The notes under the pieces are model-generated. The model had not been told where the DNA came from, ran no database searches, and was given only the letters and a program-made list of their open reading frames with translations. Source: an uncultured Bacteroidales bacterium (GTDB taxonomy: Bacteria > Bacteroidota > Bacteroidia > Bacteroidales > P3). Taken from it: a DNA stretch of 64,000 nucleotides. Location: positions 31,317 through 95,316 of the forward strand of contig ONBB01000005.1 in assembly GCA_900315935.1 (NCBI GenBank). Reading direction: 5' to 3'. The position numbers and the translations under genes were made by a program. This document shows, piece after piece, positions 27,015 to 36,900 of the stretch (the stretch's first letter is position 1; every line of letters begins with the position of its first letter).

Positions 27015-27887
27015 CTATCTGCTAATTTTTAGATTTTTACCAAAGGAGACATACGCCACTGCGACGGCAGCCACGGTGCACCCGAGCGTGATGGGCCAGG
27101 CGGCAGCCATGGGTGCCTCGGGGTCGACATCGAGCACACCGCGGGCGATGAGCCAGTACAGCACCACCACCATGGCATTGTTGAAGAAGTGGGCCACCAT
27201 ATTGGGCACGATGGAGTTGGAGCCGAGGTATAGGTAGCCGAGGATGGCACCCATGATGAAACGGGGCATGAAGGCGAACACCTCGCCGTGGAAGAGGCTG
27301 AAGACTGCGGCGGTAACCCAGATGGCGACGTGGGGATTCTTGACCCAGCGGAGCATAAGGTTCTGCATGCCAGCGCGGAAGAAGAACTCCTCGCAGACCG
27401 CGGGGACGAGGGCGATGACCACGAGGTTGGCCAGCAGGGTGCCCACGCCGGCACCGGCAAGCATGGTCTCCATGACGGCCTTCGTATGCTCGCCGATTTC
27501 ACGCAGCATCTTCTCCAGCGGCTCGAAGGGGGCGCTGAAGTGCCAGCTTTCGTTCCAGACGGTGCACCAGTCCATCAAAGGCATCAGCAGCACCCACACG
27601 GCCAGGCCGGCCAGGGCCATCAGCCACGGACGGCGCGAGAAATCGAGGCGCAGGAAGGGGCGCGCCTCGTGGCGATGGTAAATCAACACCACCAGAACCA
27701 CCGGCACTACGAACATCAACAGCTGGGAGATGGCCTGGAATACCAGCATATTGGAGGACGACAGGACATCGACACCCAAAGCGGCGGCGACAAACACCAG
27801 CACCGACCCGACAGCCAGCATACCGAGGGTGAGGGCGAACATAATGAGCATCTGCAGGAAGGGATGTGTAGTTTTTTCCATATACAT
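27015..27887 (-). CDS. CPBP-family intramembrane metalloprotease
   Basis: The 290-residue membrane protein has about seven or eight hydrophobic segments. The family motif EEFFFR lies near residue 166 (PAVCEEFFFRAGMQN). A histidine motif is in FSLFHGEVFAFMPRF and another in NMVAHFFNNAMV. These are the conserved residues of CPBP/Abi (type II CAAX prenyl endopeptidase-like) proteins. The substrate in bacteria is unknown. An alternative start lies two codons downstream (27881). The tRNA-Arg gene lies 56 bases upstream on the same strand. Confidence 0.9.
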   Translation of the reverse strand: MYMEKTTHPFLQMLIMFALTLGMLAVGSVLVFVAAALGVDVLSSSNMLVFQAISQLLMFVVPVVLVVLIYHRHEARPFLRLDFSRRPWLMALAGLAVWVLLMPLMDWCTVWNESWHFSAPFEPLEKMLREIGEHTKAVMETMLAGAGVGTLLANLVVIALVPAVCEEFFFRAGMQNLMLRWVKNPHVAIWVTAAVFSLFHGEVFAFMPRFIMGAILGYLYLGSNSIVPNMVAHFFNNAMVVVLYWLIARGVLDVDPEAPMAAAWPITLGCTVAAVAVAYVSFGKNLKISR

Positions 27888-27943
27888 TATTATTTACATA
27901 TGGGATGGCGGACTGTTGCCAGCCCGCCATCCGACCTACTCAG

Positions 27944-28017
27944 TGACCCCGGAGGGATTCAAACCCCCGACTTTCGGAACCGGAATCCGACGTTCTATTC
28001 AACTGAACTACGAGGCC
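27944..28017 (-). tRNA. tRNA-Arg (anticodon CCG)
   Basis: The 74-base gene begins GGCCTCG and ends CGGGGTC plus discriminator A. The anticodon arm is TCGGA-TTCCGGT-TCCGA, giving anticodon CCG. The T arm contains the loop TTTGAAT in place of the usual TTCGAAT. The 3' CCA is not encoded. A weak TATTTTGG element lies about 40 bases upstream (28058-28065). Confidence 0.95.
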
Positions 28018-28212
28018 AAAAACATACCATTAACTGCAATCGTTCCGCTTTATTGTGCCAAAATACGAAAAAAAGTCGAAATTCATCATATACCACTGAT
28101 TACATGATACTTACATGGAGAACAAAAAAGTGCGTCATTTTTTGAAAAAAAACCGAAAAAAGGGCAAAAACAGGCAAAACACAATAGCCTGTCAATCAGG
28201 ACCTAAGAAGCA

Positions 28213-28254
28213 TCCTCTTCTTCCCCTCTTCTTACCCTCTTCTTCCTCTCCAGG
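28213..28254 (+). repeat. CT-rich dispersed repeat, diverged copy
   Basis: CCTCTTCTT units repeat three times and end CCTCTCCAGGG. It is similar to, but looser than, the copies at 2239, 14955 and 59581. The 342-base gap 28018-28359 also holds a candidate tRNA promoter and the promoter of the transporter gene. Confidence 0.5.
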
Positions 28255-28319
28255 GAGGCAGTGGGGGAATTGGAAAAAAGTGAGAGAAAAATACGAACTG
28301 CGGTATGGGGAAATGTTTG

Positions 28320-28327
28320 TATCTTTG
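28320..28327 (+). promoter_or_regulatory. -7 promoter element for the EamA transporter gene
   Basis: TATCTTTG followed by CA, 33 bases upstream of the start codon. Confidence 0.65.
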
Positions 28328-28359
28328 CAGCCGGAAAAATTAAGCACAAGAACGGATAA

Positions 28360-29328
28360 ATGTTTGTAGGAGAGCTGATAGCACTGTTTGTGGCAGTAGC
28401 ATGGACGGCCACGGCGCTGTTTGCCGAGGTGGGTTCGAAGCGTATGGGCTCGCTGCCGCTGAATGTGGTGCGGATGTCGATGTCGCTGGTATTGTTGGTG
28501 CTGACGCTGTGGCTCACCATGGGGGTGCCCTACCCGAAGTATGCCGACTGGAATACTTGGGGATGGCTGCTGTTGAGCGGTGTGGTGGGCTATGTAATTG
28601 GAGACTACTGCCTTATGCAGGGGTATATCATGATAGGGTCGCGCTTCGGGCAGCTCTTCATGACCCTCTCGGCGCCGACGGCGGCGCTGACGGGGCGCCT
28701 GCTGCTGGGCGAGCGCATGGGTCCGCTGGCGCTGGTGGGCATGGCGGTTACGCTGGGCGGCATAGCGATGTCGATACTCTCAAAAAAAGGCGACCACGTA
28801 GACCTGGGGCTGCCGCGCCGCGGGGTGTTCTACGCCTCGATGGCAGGTATATGCCAGGGATTCGGCCTGGTGCTGAGCAAGATAGGTCTGCAGCACTACG
28901 ATGCGGCCATCGCCGCCGCCGGTGCCGACCCGCAGGCGGCCATCGAAGGGGCGCTGCTGCCACTGCCGCTGTTCTTGAGTGTTCCGTTTGCCGCCACCAT
29001 GATTCGCGCCACCATCGGCCTGGCTGGTTTCTACCTGGCCTTGAGGGTGTTCGACCGCGAGTGGCGAACGAAAATAAGCCGCGCCGTGCACGACCGCAAG
29101 GCGATGTGGTGCGTGCTGGGAGCTACGGTATTCGGGCCGTTCGTGGGGGTGAGTGCCTCGCTGCTGGCCACGCAGTACACCTCGACCGGCATCGCGCAGA
29201 CGCTCTTCGCCCTGACGCCGGTGCTCATCATTGCCCCCGCCGCCTGGCTCTTCCGCCAGCGAGTAACAGTGCGCCAGGTGGTCGGTGCCGCGGTGAGCGT
29301 GGCCGGCGTGTGCCTGTTCTTCCTCTGA
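28360..29328 (+). CDS. EamA/DMT-family transporter
   Basis: The 322-residue inner membrane protein has ten predicted hydrophobic segments in two repeats, as in the drug/metabolite transporter family. Typical segments are SGVVGYVIGDYCLMQGYIMIGSRFG and, in the second half, ATQYTSTGIAQTLFALTPVLIIAP. The substrate cannot be predicted. The gene is monocistronic by position, with a promoter 33 bases upstream and a new promoter before the next gene. Confidence 0.9.
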   Translation: MFVGELIALFVAVAWTATALFAEVGSKRMGSLPLNVVRMSMSLVLLVLTLWLTMGVPYPKYADWNTWGWLLLSGVVGYVIGDYCLMQGYIMIGSRFGQLFMTLSAPTAALTGRLLLGERMGPLALVGMAVTLGGIAMSILSKKGDHVDLGLPRRGVFYASMAGICQGFGLVLSKIGLQHYDAAIAAAGADPQAAIEGALLPLPLFLSVPFAATMIRATIGLAGFYLALRVFDREWRTKISRAVHDRKAMWCVLGATVFGPFVGVSASLLATQYTSTGIAQTLFALTPVLIIAPAAWLFRQRVTVRQVVGAAVSVAGVCLFFL

Positions 29329-29385
29329 AACATACTGTAGCCCAGACCTTTTCTGTTTTTTTTCCGCCAATTCGGAAAAAGTTCG

Positions 29386-29393
29386 TACCTTTG
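29386..29393 (+). promoter_or_regulatory. -7 promoter element for the T9SS adhesin-like gene
   Basis: TACCTTTG followed by CA, 26 bases upstream of the ATG at 29420. Confidence 0.65.
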
Positions 29394-29419
29394 CACCGAA
29401 TATATAATATATAGTACCC

Positions 29420-32400
29420 ATGCATACACGATGGTATATAGGCTGGCTAGCGCTACTCATCCTGCTGACAATCAGCGTTCCGGCTGCCGGGCGGGCAGAA
29501 CGGGACACGCTCAGCACGGGTCCCACCGCCACATTCACGGCCAACGAGGGGCAGTGGGAAACGCCGATACGCTATGCGGCGCAGCTGCACAATGCGGCCC
29601 TATTCCTGGAGGCCGATGCCGTAACCATCGCCCTGCGCCAGCCCATCGCCCACCCTGCCCCACAGGCTACGCTGCCGCGCTGCCACGCCTACCGCATGAC
29701 CTTCCCCGGCGCCGCCCCTTCCAGCCCGACTGGCAGCCGCCAGCAAAAAGGCTATACGAACTACCTGCTCGGCAACGACCCCGCCCGCTGGCGTTCGCGC
29801 GTGCCGTCCTACTCCACCGTTACCTATCCCGACCTCTACCCCGGCATCGACCTGGAAATCACCAGCGCCATGGGCGCACTGAAATACAACTTCCTTGTGG
29901 CCGCGGGTGCCGACCCGGGGCAGATAGCCATCGCCTACAGCGGCACCGACGGCATCGGTGTGGACCGCAAGGGCAACCTGGTTGTCCGCACCTCGGTGCG
30001 CGACATCGTCGAGCTGCGCCCCTACGCCTACCAGCTGGTGGGCGGCAAGGAGGTGGAGATACCCTCGCAATGGAAGGTGCGCGACAGCGTGGCCACCATC
30101 GCCCTCGGCGCCCACGACCCCAAGCTGCCGCTGGTGGTCGACCCGCTGCTCATCTTCTCGACCTACACCGGCGCCATAGCCGACAACTGGGGCACCACTG
30201 CCGCCTACGACTCGTACAAGAACGCCTACACTGCCGGATTGGTCTTCGACATCGGCTACCCGACATCGCTCGGAGCCTACCAGATGGCACCCGGCGGCGG
30301 GGTGGACGTGGGCATCTTCAAGTTCGACACCCTCGGCACGGAGCGCCTCTACGCCACCTACCTGGGCGGATCCTCCAGCGACATGCCGCACAGCATGTTT
30401 GTCAACTCATTCGACGAGCTCATCATCTTCGGCACCACCGGCTCGGCCAACTTCCCCGTTACCCCCACCGCCTACCAGACCACCTTCGCCGGCGGCCCCT
30501 CAATCAACTACCTCTCCAGCACCATACCCTACCCCAATGGCAGCGACATATTCGTCAGCCGCCTCAGCGCCGACGGCACCACACTGCAGGCTTCCACCTA
30601 CGTCGGCGGTTCGGGCAACGACGGACTCAACTACCGCAACTACTATAACAACAACTACATGGTTACCATGCATGGCAACGACTCGCTCTACTATAACTAC
30701 GGCGACGGCGCGCGCGGCGAGATTATCACCGACAACCTCAACAACATCTACCTGGGCTCGACCACCTTCAGCACCGACTTCCCTGTGAGCCCCAACGCCC
30801 TACAACGCAACAATGCCGGGCGCCAGGACGGCGTGGTGCTCAAATTGGACCACAACCTGCGCAATCTGCTGTGGAGCACCTACTTCGGTGGCTCGGGCGA
30901 TGACGCAGTATACTCCATCGATGTCGACTCGGCCTACAACCTGCTTATCTGCGGCGGCACGAGCAGCCGCAACCTGGCCACCACGCCCGGCACCGTGCAG
31001 ACCGCCTACGGTGGCGGCAACGCCGACGGCTTCGTGGCCAAGATATCCTACAACGGCGACCGCCTGATGGCCTCCTCCTACATCGGAGCAGTATTATATG
31101 ACCAGCTTTACTTCGTCCGTACGGGCCGCCACAACGAGGTATTCCTCTTCGGACAAACCCACCACCTGCACTCGGCCTCTTTCATCCGCAACGCCGGCTA
31201 CAGCGTCTTCGGCTCCGGCATGCTCCTGATGCGCCTGTCGCCCGACCTCTCCTCCACCGTATGGAGCACCACCTTCGGCACCGCCGGCCGCATCAACCTC
31301 TCGCCCACAGCCTTCGCAGCCGACATCTGCAACCGCGTCTACGCCGCCGGCTGGGGACGCGACTTTGTGGGCTATGGCAACATCACCTGGTACACCTTCG
31401 GCACCACCGGCATGGAGACCACGCCTGGCGCCTGGAGCGACTCGACCGACGGGCAGGACTTCTACATCATGGCCCTCGACCAAAATGCCAACCAGCTCGA
31501 CTATGCCACCTTCTTCGGCGAGCTGCACGATATCACGTCGGGCAGCATACGCGGCGGCGGCGACCACGTCGACGGCGGCACCTCGCGCTTCGACCGCCTG
31601 GCCACCCTCTACCAGTCGGTATGCGCCTCGTGCGGCAACACCAACGCCTTCCCCCTCACGCCGGGAGCCTGGAGCGACACCAACGCCTCCTCCAACTGCA
31701 ACAACGCCCTTTTCCGTTTCAACGTAACGGACGACTTTCCCGTGGCCGAATTCATACCCCCCACCGTCGGCTGTGCGCCATATACCGTCCAGTTCCGCAA
31801 CACCGGCCGCGGCAGCGCTTTCCTCTGGGACTTTGGCGACGGCACCACCTCCACCCTCCGCAACCCCAGCCACACCTATGCCACGGGCGGCGTATACACC
31901 GTTACCCTCATCGCACGCCTCCCCGGCGGTTGCTCCGAGGCCGACACCCAACGCCACACGCTGCATGTAATCGGTACCGGCCAGCGCTTCCAGCCCTTCA
32001 TCTCGTGCAGCGGTGCCTCCATCCAGATAGGCCCGCAGCCGCAAATCGGCGCCACCTACCAATGGCTTTCTCCCGGCGTGAGCGACCCCACGGTGGCCAA
32101 CCCCTGGGTCAACCAGGCCGGCACCTACCTGCTGCGCATCTCGGCTCCGGGCTGCTCGGAGGTGGACACCTTCGAGGTGCGCACCTACACCCTCATTGAG
32201 GAACCGCAGGCTCAACACGTCTCCTGCCACGATTCGGCCGACGGCGGCATCCTGTTCCGCCTCAACACTGGCATCGACTTCGACTCGATTGCAATCCACA
32301 TCGAACCGTTCGCCGACCTTATCTTCGACGGCGACCGCACCATTAGCGCATCGGGCCTTGCCCCCGGCACCTACCATATTTCTGTTCTGGGCTACGGCTG

Positions 32401-33163
32401 CTCTGTCGAGTACGACATCACCCTCGACAACCCTACCCCACCCCACTACACCAAACAGACATCCGATCCCTTGTGCCAAGACAGCTGCCTAGGCTGGATA
32501 CGCATCACCTATACGCCTGCCACCGTCCCCGTCGACACCTTGATTGAAAACCTCTGCGAAGGCACCTATATCACCGCCCTTACCGCCCAGGGATGCCCCT
32601 TGTCCGACACTACGGCCATTGTCCGCAACCACGCCTTCGACCACTTCCGCGCCTGGGCCGACAGCACCCACATCTTCATGGGGGAAAGCATACTGCTGCA
32701 CTCTACCTACATACCCGGCGCCACCTACACCTGGACCCCGCCGCTCACCGTGGCCAACCCCACCGCCCATACCACCGCCGCCAAACCGGTCGACACCATC
32801 ACCACCTACATCGTTACCGCCACCGACGGCAACTGCTCGGCATCGGACACCATCGTCATCCATGCCAAGATACTCACCTGCGACGAGAACGACTTCTCCA
32901 TCCCCAACGCCTTCACCCCCAACGGCGACGGCATCAACGACGTGCTGGACCTTTCCAGCGATGCGCTCTCCGAGTTGAGCATCGCCATCTTCAACCGCTG
33001 GGGCCAATGTGTGTTCCGCGGCGACAATCCGACCGACTGCCGCTGGGACGGCCGATTCAACGGCACCGACTGCCTGCCGGGCGTATACACCTACACCTGT
33101 CGTATCCGCTGCCACAACGGCGTGGAGAACGACTTCAAAGGCGACATCACCCTCATCCGATGA
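29420..33163 (+). CDS. large secreted protein with SBBP repeats, PKD domain and T9SS type B sorting domain
   Basis: The 1247-residue protein has a signal peptide (WLALLILLTISVPAAGRA) and an N-terminal DUF7948-like region starting FTANEGQW. Repeated SBBP beta-propeller units follow (YATYLGGSSSDMPHSM; WSTYFGGSGDDAVYSI). A PKD domain lies at about residues 777-848 (AFLWDFGDGTTSTLRNPSHT). The C-terminal gliding-motility type sorting domain (residues about 1160-1247) reads IPNAFTPNGDGINDVLDL and AIFNRWGQCVF. It should be exported by Sec, then across the outer membrane by the type IX system and fixed at the surface. Adhesion or a structural role is likely. It overlaps the next gene by 4 bases (ATGA). 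Confidence 0.92.
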   Translation: MHTRWYIGWLALLILLTISVPAAGRAERDTLSTGPTATFTANEGQWETPIRYAAQLHNAALFLEADAVTIALRQPIAHPAPQATLPRCHAYRMTFPGAAPSSPTGSRQQKGYTNYLLGNDPARWRSRVPSYSTVTYPDLYPGIDLEITSAMGALKYNFLVAAGADPGQIAIAYSGTDGIGVDRKGNLVVRTSVRDIVELRPYAYQLVGGKEVEIPSQWKVRDSVATIALGAHDPKLPLVVDPLLIFSTYTGAIADNWGTTAAYDSYKNAYTAGLVFDIGYPTSLGAYQMAPGGGVDVGIFKFDTLGTERLYATYLGGSSSDMPHSMFVNSFDELIIFGTTGSANFPVTPTAYQTTFAGGPSINYLSSTIPYPNGSDIFVSRLSADGTTLQASTYVGGSGNDGLNYRNYYNNNYMVTMHGNDSLYYNYGDGARGEIITDNLNNIYLGSTTFSTDFPVSPNALQRNNAGRQDGVVLKLDHNLRNLLWSTYFGGSGDDAVYSIDVDSAYNLLICGGTSSRNLATTPGTVQTAYGGGNADGFVAKISYNGDRLMASSYIGAVLYDQLYFVRTGRHNEVFLFGQTHHLHSASFIRNAGYSVFGSGMLLMRLSPDLSSTVWSTTFGTAGRINLSPTAFAADICNRVYAAGWGRDFVGYGNITWYTFGTTGMETTPGAWSDSTDGQDFYIMALDQNANQLDYATFFGELHDITSGSIRGGGDHVDGGTSRFDRLATLYQSVCASCGNTNAFPLTPGAWSDTNASSNCNNALFRFNVTDDFPVAEFIPPTVGCAPYTVQFRNTGRGSAFLWDFGDGTTSTLRNPSHTYATGGVYTVTLIARLPGGCSEADTQRHTLHVIGTGQRFQPFISCSGASIQIGPQPQIGATYQWLSPGVSDPTVANPWVNQAGTYLLRISAPGCSEVDTFEVRTYTLIEEPQAQHVSCHDSADGGILFRLNTGIDFDSIAIHIEPFADLIFDGDRTISASGLAPGTYHISVLGYGCSVEYDITLDNPTPPHYTKQTSDPLCQDSCLGWIRITYTPATVPVDTLIENLCEGTYITALTAQGCPLSDTTAIVRNHAFDHFRAWADSTHIFMGESILLHSTYIPGATYTWTPPLTVANPTAHTTAAKPVDTITTYIVTATDGNCSASDTIVIHAKILTCDENDFSIPNAFTPNGDGINDVLDLSSDALSELSIAIFNRWGQCVFRGDNPTDCRWDGRFNGTDCLPGVYTYTCRIRCHNGVENDFKGDITLIR

Positions 33164-33939
33164 AAGACCAGTTCGTCATAGCCTGCCTCGACCGCCCGGA
33201 GGATGCCACCACGGTGCTCCCCTGGGCGCGCCATTTCGCCGAACGGCTCAACCACAAAGGGCTTATGGTGCTGCATGTGGCCCGCGAAAAGGGCGACGAC
33301 AGATGGCTCGAACAGCTGGGCGTCCCCTTTGTCAGCATGGTGGGGCAATGGCGCACCGCCATCGAGGGGCTGCCCACGGCATTCAAAGGTATCCTCGCCG
33401 TTACCGCCTTTGACCCCGCGGCGCCACGCGCCACGCTTGCACACCCCAAGACATTGCTGCGCGAATTCAAAGACTGCAAAACAGCCTACCTCTGCATCCC
33501 CTCTCTCCGAGATCCAAACCCCGAACTCGCAACAACCGCCCTCGCCCTCACCCACCAACGCGAGGGGAAGGAGAAGCTGGTGTGGGCCTCCTACCTGGCG
33601 CGCTTCCTTGGCAGCCGTATCCTGCTGGCCCACCCCGCCTACCGCGACGCCGGCCTCCGACAGCGATGCCGGAACAACCTGCGTTTTGCCGACAAGATAT
33701 TCCAACCGCTCGAACTGGAATACACCTCCGTGCAGATCGAGGCCACCACCATGGTAGACCATGCCGTCGTGGCCGGCCTCAACCCCGACCTGCTCATCGC
33801 CATGACCACCGACCCACGCGAGCAGGACCTGTTCGACCACTTCCTGCCCCGCCCCGAGCTGACCCTGCTGAAACGCTTTTCCGGGCAGCCAGTCCTCTTC
33901 CTCAACCCTCGCGACGACCTCTACATCCTCTGCGACTAA
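33160..33939 (+). CDS. universal stress protein-like protein
   Basis: The start at 33160 is set by the ATGA overlap with the preceding stop and gives 259 residues. The N-terminus (MKDQFVIACLDRPEDATTVL) and the following ARHFAERLNHKGLMVLHVAREKG resemble UspA-like alpha/beta folds, with a second similar half later (ADKIFQPLELEYTSVQIEAT; HAVVAGLNPDLLIAMTT). The protein is probably cytoplasmic. The family match is by pattern only, without a clear ATP-binding GxxGxxG motif. Coupling to a surface-protein gene is unusual and unexplained. Confidence 0.6.
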   Translation: MKDQFVIACLDRPEDATTVLPWARHFAERLNHKGLMVLHVAREKGDDRWLEQLGVPFVSMVGQWRTAIEGLPTAFKGILAVTAFDPAAPRATLAHPKTLLREFKDCKTAYLCIPSLRDPNPELATTALALTHQREGKEKLVWASYLARFLGSRILLAHPAYRDAGLRQRCRNNLRFADKIFQPLELEYTSVQIEATTMVDHAVVAGLNPDLLIAMTTDPREQDLFDHFLPRPELTLLKRFSGQPVLFLNPRDDLYILCD

Positions 33940-33944
33940 AAATA

Positions 33945-33976
33945 ATTGCCAATATCGAAATTATTTCGTATCTTTG
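33945..33976 (+). promoter_or_regulatory. promoter for the lipoprotein/DUF5723/der unit
   Basis: TATCTTTG at 33969-33976 followed by CA, with ATTG at 33945-33948, 20 bases upstream. This fits the -33/-7 pattern. Confidence 0.75.
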
Positions 33977-34022
33977 CAACAACATACATTCTATAAGAAA
34001 CATTATAAAAAACTGATATTTA

Positions 34023-35366
34023 ATGAAGAACAACTACACCATGCTCAAGAGAACCCTCCTAGTGGTGGCGGTGGCGATAGGTACCGCCGCTTCAGTGTCG
34101 TGCCTGCGGGACGATGACTTGGAGATTTTTCGCCACCCAATCCATATCCAAGGCAGCGTCTCGCCCAACTATGCCATTCCCCTGGCCAGCGGGCAGATGA
34201 GCTTCAACGACCTGATATCGAACCTCAGCTCCGACTTTACTGGATACCTCGAAGAGGGGTCCGACGTGATTACCATCAAATGGGACGGAGAATACAGCGA
34301 CACCATCTACCCCCTGAACGAATTTACGCCCACCACCGCGCCGCGTCCTGCAACCAAAGACGACACATACCTCTATTCCAAGGACACCATCATCACCCAG
34401 AGCATCCCCATACCGCTGTTCGACAATGCCGACCTGGAGGATTTGGCAAACTCCTCGATGGCGCTCCACGAAGCCTGGGTAACGCTCACCGTGGCTGCCA
34501 AAGGCGAACCCGCCATGGTGGCAAACCACGTGTCGGCCTCCTTCAGCGACTTGGTTGTTACCTATGTGGACCGCGATGGAATCACCCGCCCATTCGATGA
34601 ACTTATCTCACGCGACGAGGTGGTCGTGGAAAACCTCACGCAGGGACTGCACAAACGCTACGACAGTGTCAACATAGCAACCATCGTCAACCTATATGCT
34701 CGCCAGATTGATGTCTCCTTCCGCCTGAAGGTCAACATCAACTCCAGTGTATTGTACCACAACTGGGAGCAGTACTCTTTCCGCGAGATGCTCGACAGTA
34801 TTCAGATGACCCGCCTCATCTACTCCATAGGCGCCAGCCTGCGGGTGCCCTTCGACCTCAACGTGGGCCAATTCTCCTACACCTACGACCTCGACCTCGG
34901 AGACCAGACCTCCGGCTTCAACCTCGACTCGATTATCAACAAGATTCACGACAGCCTGCATGTGGATGTCGACTCGCTGAAGCTCATGCTCGACTTCTAC
35001 AACCACATCCCCACCGACCTCACCATAGGAGCCTGGCTGCTCGACGAGAACGGTGCCACGCTGACCAACCTCTTCGACAACCGCACCATCCGCTCGGCCA
35101 AGGTTCACGAGATGCAGCCACCCTATAGAGGTAGCCACATGGCCTACGATACCACCCACAGCGCCATCCCCTTGATGCTCACCGACAGCGACCTCGACAA
35201 CCTCCGCCACTCGCGCACGCTACGGTTGAGGGCGGCGCTATACTCGCATGACAATTATGTAGCCATACGCCACGACGACTACCTGCGCATCAAGGCCAGC
35301 CTCCAGGCGGCAATAACAGCCAAATTCGAATTCCCCGTTACAGAAAATGGTCTCTTAAAAAAATAA
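34023..35366 (+). CDS. large lipoprotein of unknown function
   Basis: The 447-residue product carries a lipoprotein signal with the box ASVSC. The ATG at 34041 (MLKRTLLVVAVAIG) may be the true start. The mature part is beta-rich and hydrophilic, without a motif I recognise (SSDFTGYLEEGSDVITIKWD; SLRVPFDLNVGQFSYTYDLD). It lies 12 bases before a DUF5723 barrel gene. Lipoprotein and barrel pairs of this kind often form one outer membrane complex, but that is inference here. Confidence 0.7.
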   Translation: MKNNYTMLKRTLLVVAVAIGTAASVSCLRDDDLEIFRHPIHIQGSVSPNYAIPLASGQMSFNDLISNLSSDFTGYLEEGSDVITIKWDGEYSDTIYPLNEFTPTTAPRPATKDDTYLYSKDTIITQSIPIPLFDNADLEDLANSSMALHEAWVTLTVAAKGEPAMVANHVSASFSDLVVTYVDRDGITRPFDELISRDEVVVENLTQGLHKRYDSVNIATIVNLYARQIDVSFRLKVNINSSVLYHNWEQYSFREMLDSIQMTRLIYSIGASLRVPFDLNVGQFSYTYDLDLGDQTSGFNLDSIINKIHDSLHVDVDSLKLMLDFYNHIPTDLTIGAWLLDENGATLTNLFDNRTIRSAKVHEMQPPYRGSHMAYDTTHSAIPLMLTDSDLDNLRHSRTLRLRAALYSHDNYVAIRHDDYLRIKASLQAAITAKFEFPVTENGLLKK

Positions 35367-35378
35367 CACCCCACTGCC

Positions 35379-36899
35379 ATGAACAAACATTGCTTCAGCA
35401 TCATCACCCTCGCCAGCCTGCTGCTGGCCTTTGGCGGCACCAATGTGCGCGCCCAGTTCGACGAGACCAACAGCCTCTTCTACCACGCCCAGCGCGCCCC
35501 GCAGTCGAACCTGCTCAACCCCGCCTTCCACCCCAACCGCAACACGTTCTACATGATTCTGCCCGGCACCGACATCCAGTTCGGCAGCCCGTTGGCTGTC
35601 AGCGATTTAATTTACTATGACAAGGCGCGCGAGGTTTCGGTCATCAACCTGGACACCATCTTCCACCGCCTGAGTGAAGATAACCAATTCCGTATCGGCG
35701 CCAATGTCCAGCTCTTCGGCTTTGGCTTCAAAATCAAACACTTGTACCTCAACGCCAACCTGCGGATGGTGAACCAGCTCAGTATCGGCCTCCCCATCTC
35801 CACCGTCAACGCCTTCCTGCAGGGCAACGTGGGCGAGGACGGAAAAATCATTCCCGATCTGGAACTGCTCAACGGCGACATCTTCAACGCCCAGTCCTAT
35901 ATCGAGACGAGCATTGGCGGTGCCTTCCACATCGACAAGCTCAACCTCACCATCGGTGCCCACGCCAAACTGCTGGGCGGCATTGTCAGCGCCCAAACCG
36001 ACCGCACACGCATCGCCTTCGAGACCGACCCCACCCTCGACGCAGTTACCGCACGCATGTACTACGAACTGCAGGCCGCCGGCGCTGTCCACTACGACAC
36101 CGTGAACGGCTTCGACTTCAAAAACAAATCTGTCTCCGACATCATCATGGGTGTCTTCGACAACCGCGGATTGGCTTTCGACCTCGGAGTCCGCTGGGAC
36201 CTCGGTCCTTTCTCCTTTTCGCTTGCCATCAACGACCTCTCCTCCGGCATCCACTGGAACAAGAACGTCTACACCGTCGTGCCCAAATACGGCCAGGGTG
36301 CCATCGAATTCAACGGCGTGGATATCAACAACATGCTTGACCAGGGCACCTTCTCGATGGATTCCATCGAAAACTACCTCCAGGAGCGCCTGGACGGCAT
36401 GACACCGCGCACAGTGGCCGACTCGGGCGACTACTGGACCGCCGTACCCACCAAACTCAACCTCGGTGCCAACATCACCCTCCTCAAGTACCTCCGTGCC
36501 GGCCTGCTCTTCCACGGCCAGATTGACCGCGGCATCTTCACCCGCGCCAACGCCGCCTCGGCTGCCGGCATCGTCAGCGAGGTGGCCAACACCTTCCGCT
36601 GGAACCTGACAGCCTCCTTCTCCGCCAACCTATTCAACTGGGCCGAACTCATTGTCGGTTCCTCCATTGTCTACGACGGCCAGAATGTCGACTTCTTCAA
36701 CCCCGGCGCCGGCCTGCTGCTCACCCCCGGCACCTGTTTCCAGACCTATGTCATGGCCGACTACGTCTCCAGCATCTACCTCACCGACTCCAAAGCCTTC
36801 AACCTCAAGCTCGGCCTCAACCTCCTCTTCGGCAAAGGCGGCAAGAAAAAACCCCTATTCGACCCCATCGGCACCATCCTTACCCCTAACGAACAATAA
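35379..36899 (+). CDS. DUF5723-like outer membrane protein
   Basis: The 506-residue product has a signal peptide ending VRAQ, then [20 protein letters not shown], which I associate with DUF5723 proteins of this phylum. Many barrel-type strands follow ([40 protein letters not shown]-like), ending [17 protein letters not shown]. Cellular location is the outer membrane by inference. It lies between the lipoprotein gene and der, with the stop one base before the der start. Confidence 0.75.
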   Translation: MNKHCFSIITLASLLLAFGGTNVRAQFDETNSLFYHAQRAPQSNLLNPAFHPNRNTFYMILPGTDIQFGSPLAVSDLIYYDKAREVSVINLDTIFHRLSEDNQFRIGANVQLFGFGFKIKHLYLNANLRMVNQLSIGLPISTVNAFLQGNVGEDGKIIPDLELLNGDIFNAQSYIETSIGGAFHIDKLNLTIGAHAKLLGGIVSAQTDRTRIAFETDPTLDAVTARMYYELQAAGAVHYDTVNGFDFKNKSVSDIIMGVFDNRGLAFDLGVRWDLGPFSFSLAINDLSSGIHWNKNVYTVVPKYGQGAIEFNGVDINNMLDQGTFSMDSIENYLQERLDGMTPRTVADSGDYWTAVPTKLNLGANITLLKYLRAGLLFHGQIDRGIFTRANAASAAGIVSEVANTFRWNLTASFSANLFNWAELIVGSSIVYDGQNVDFFNPGAGLLLTPGTCFQTYVMADYVSSIYLTDSKAFNLKLGLNLLFGKGGKKKPLFDPIGTILTPNEQ

Positions 36900-36900
36900 A

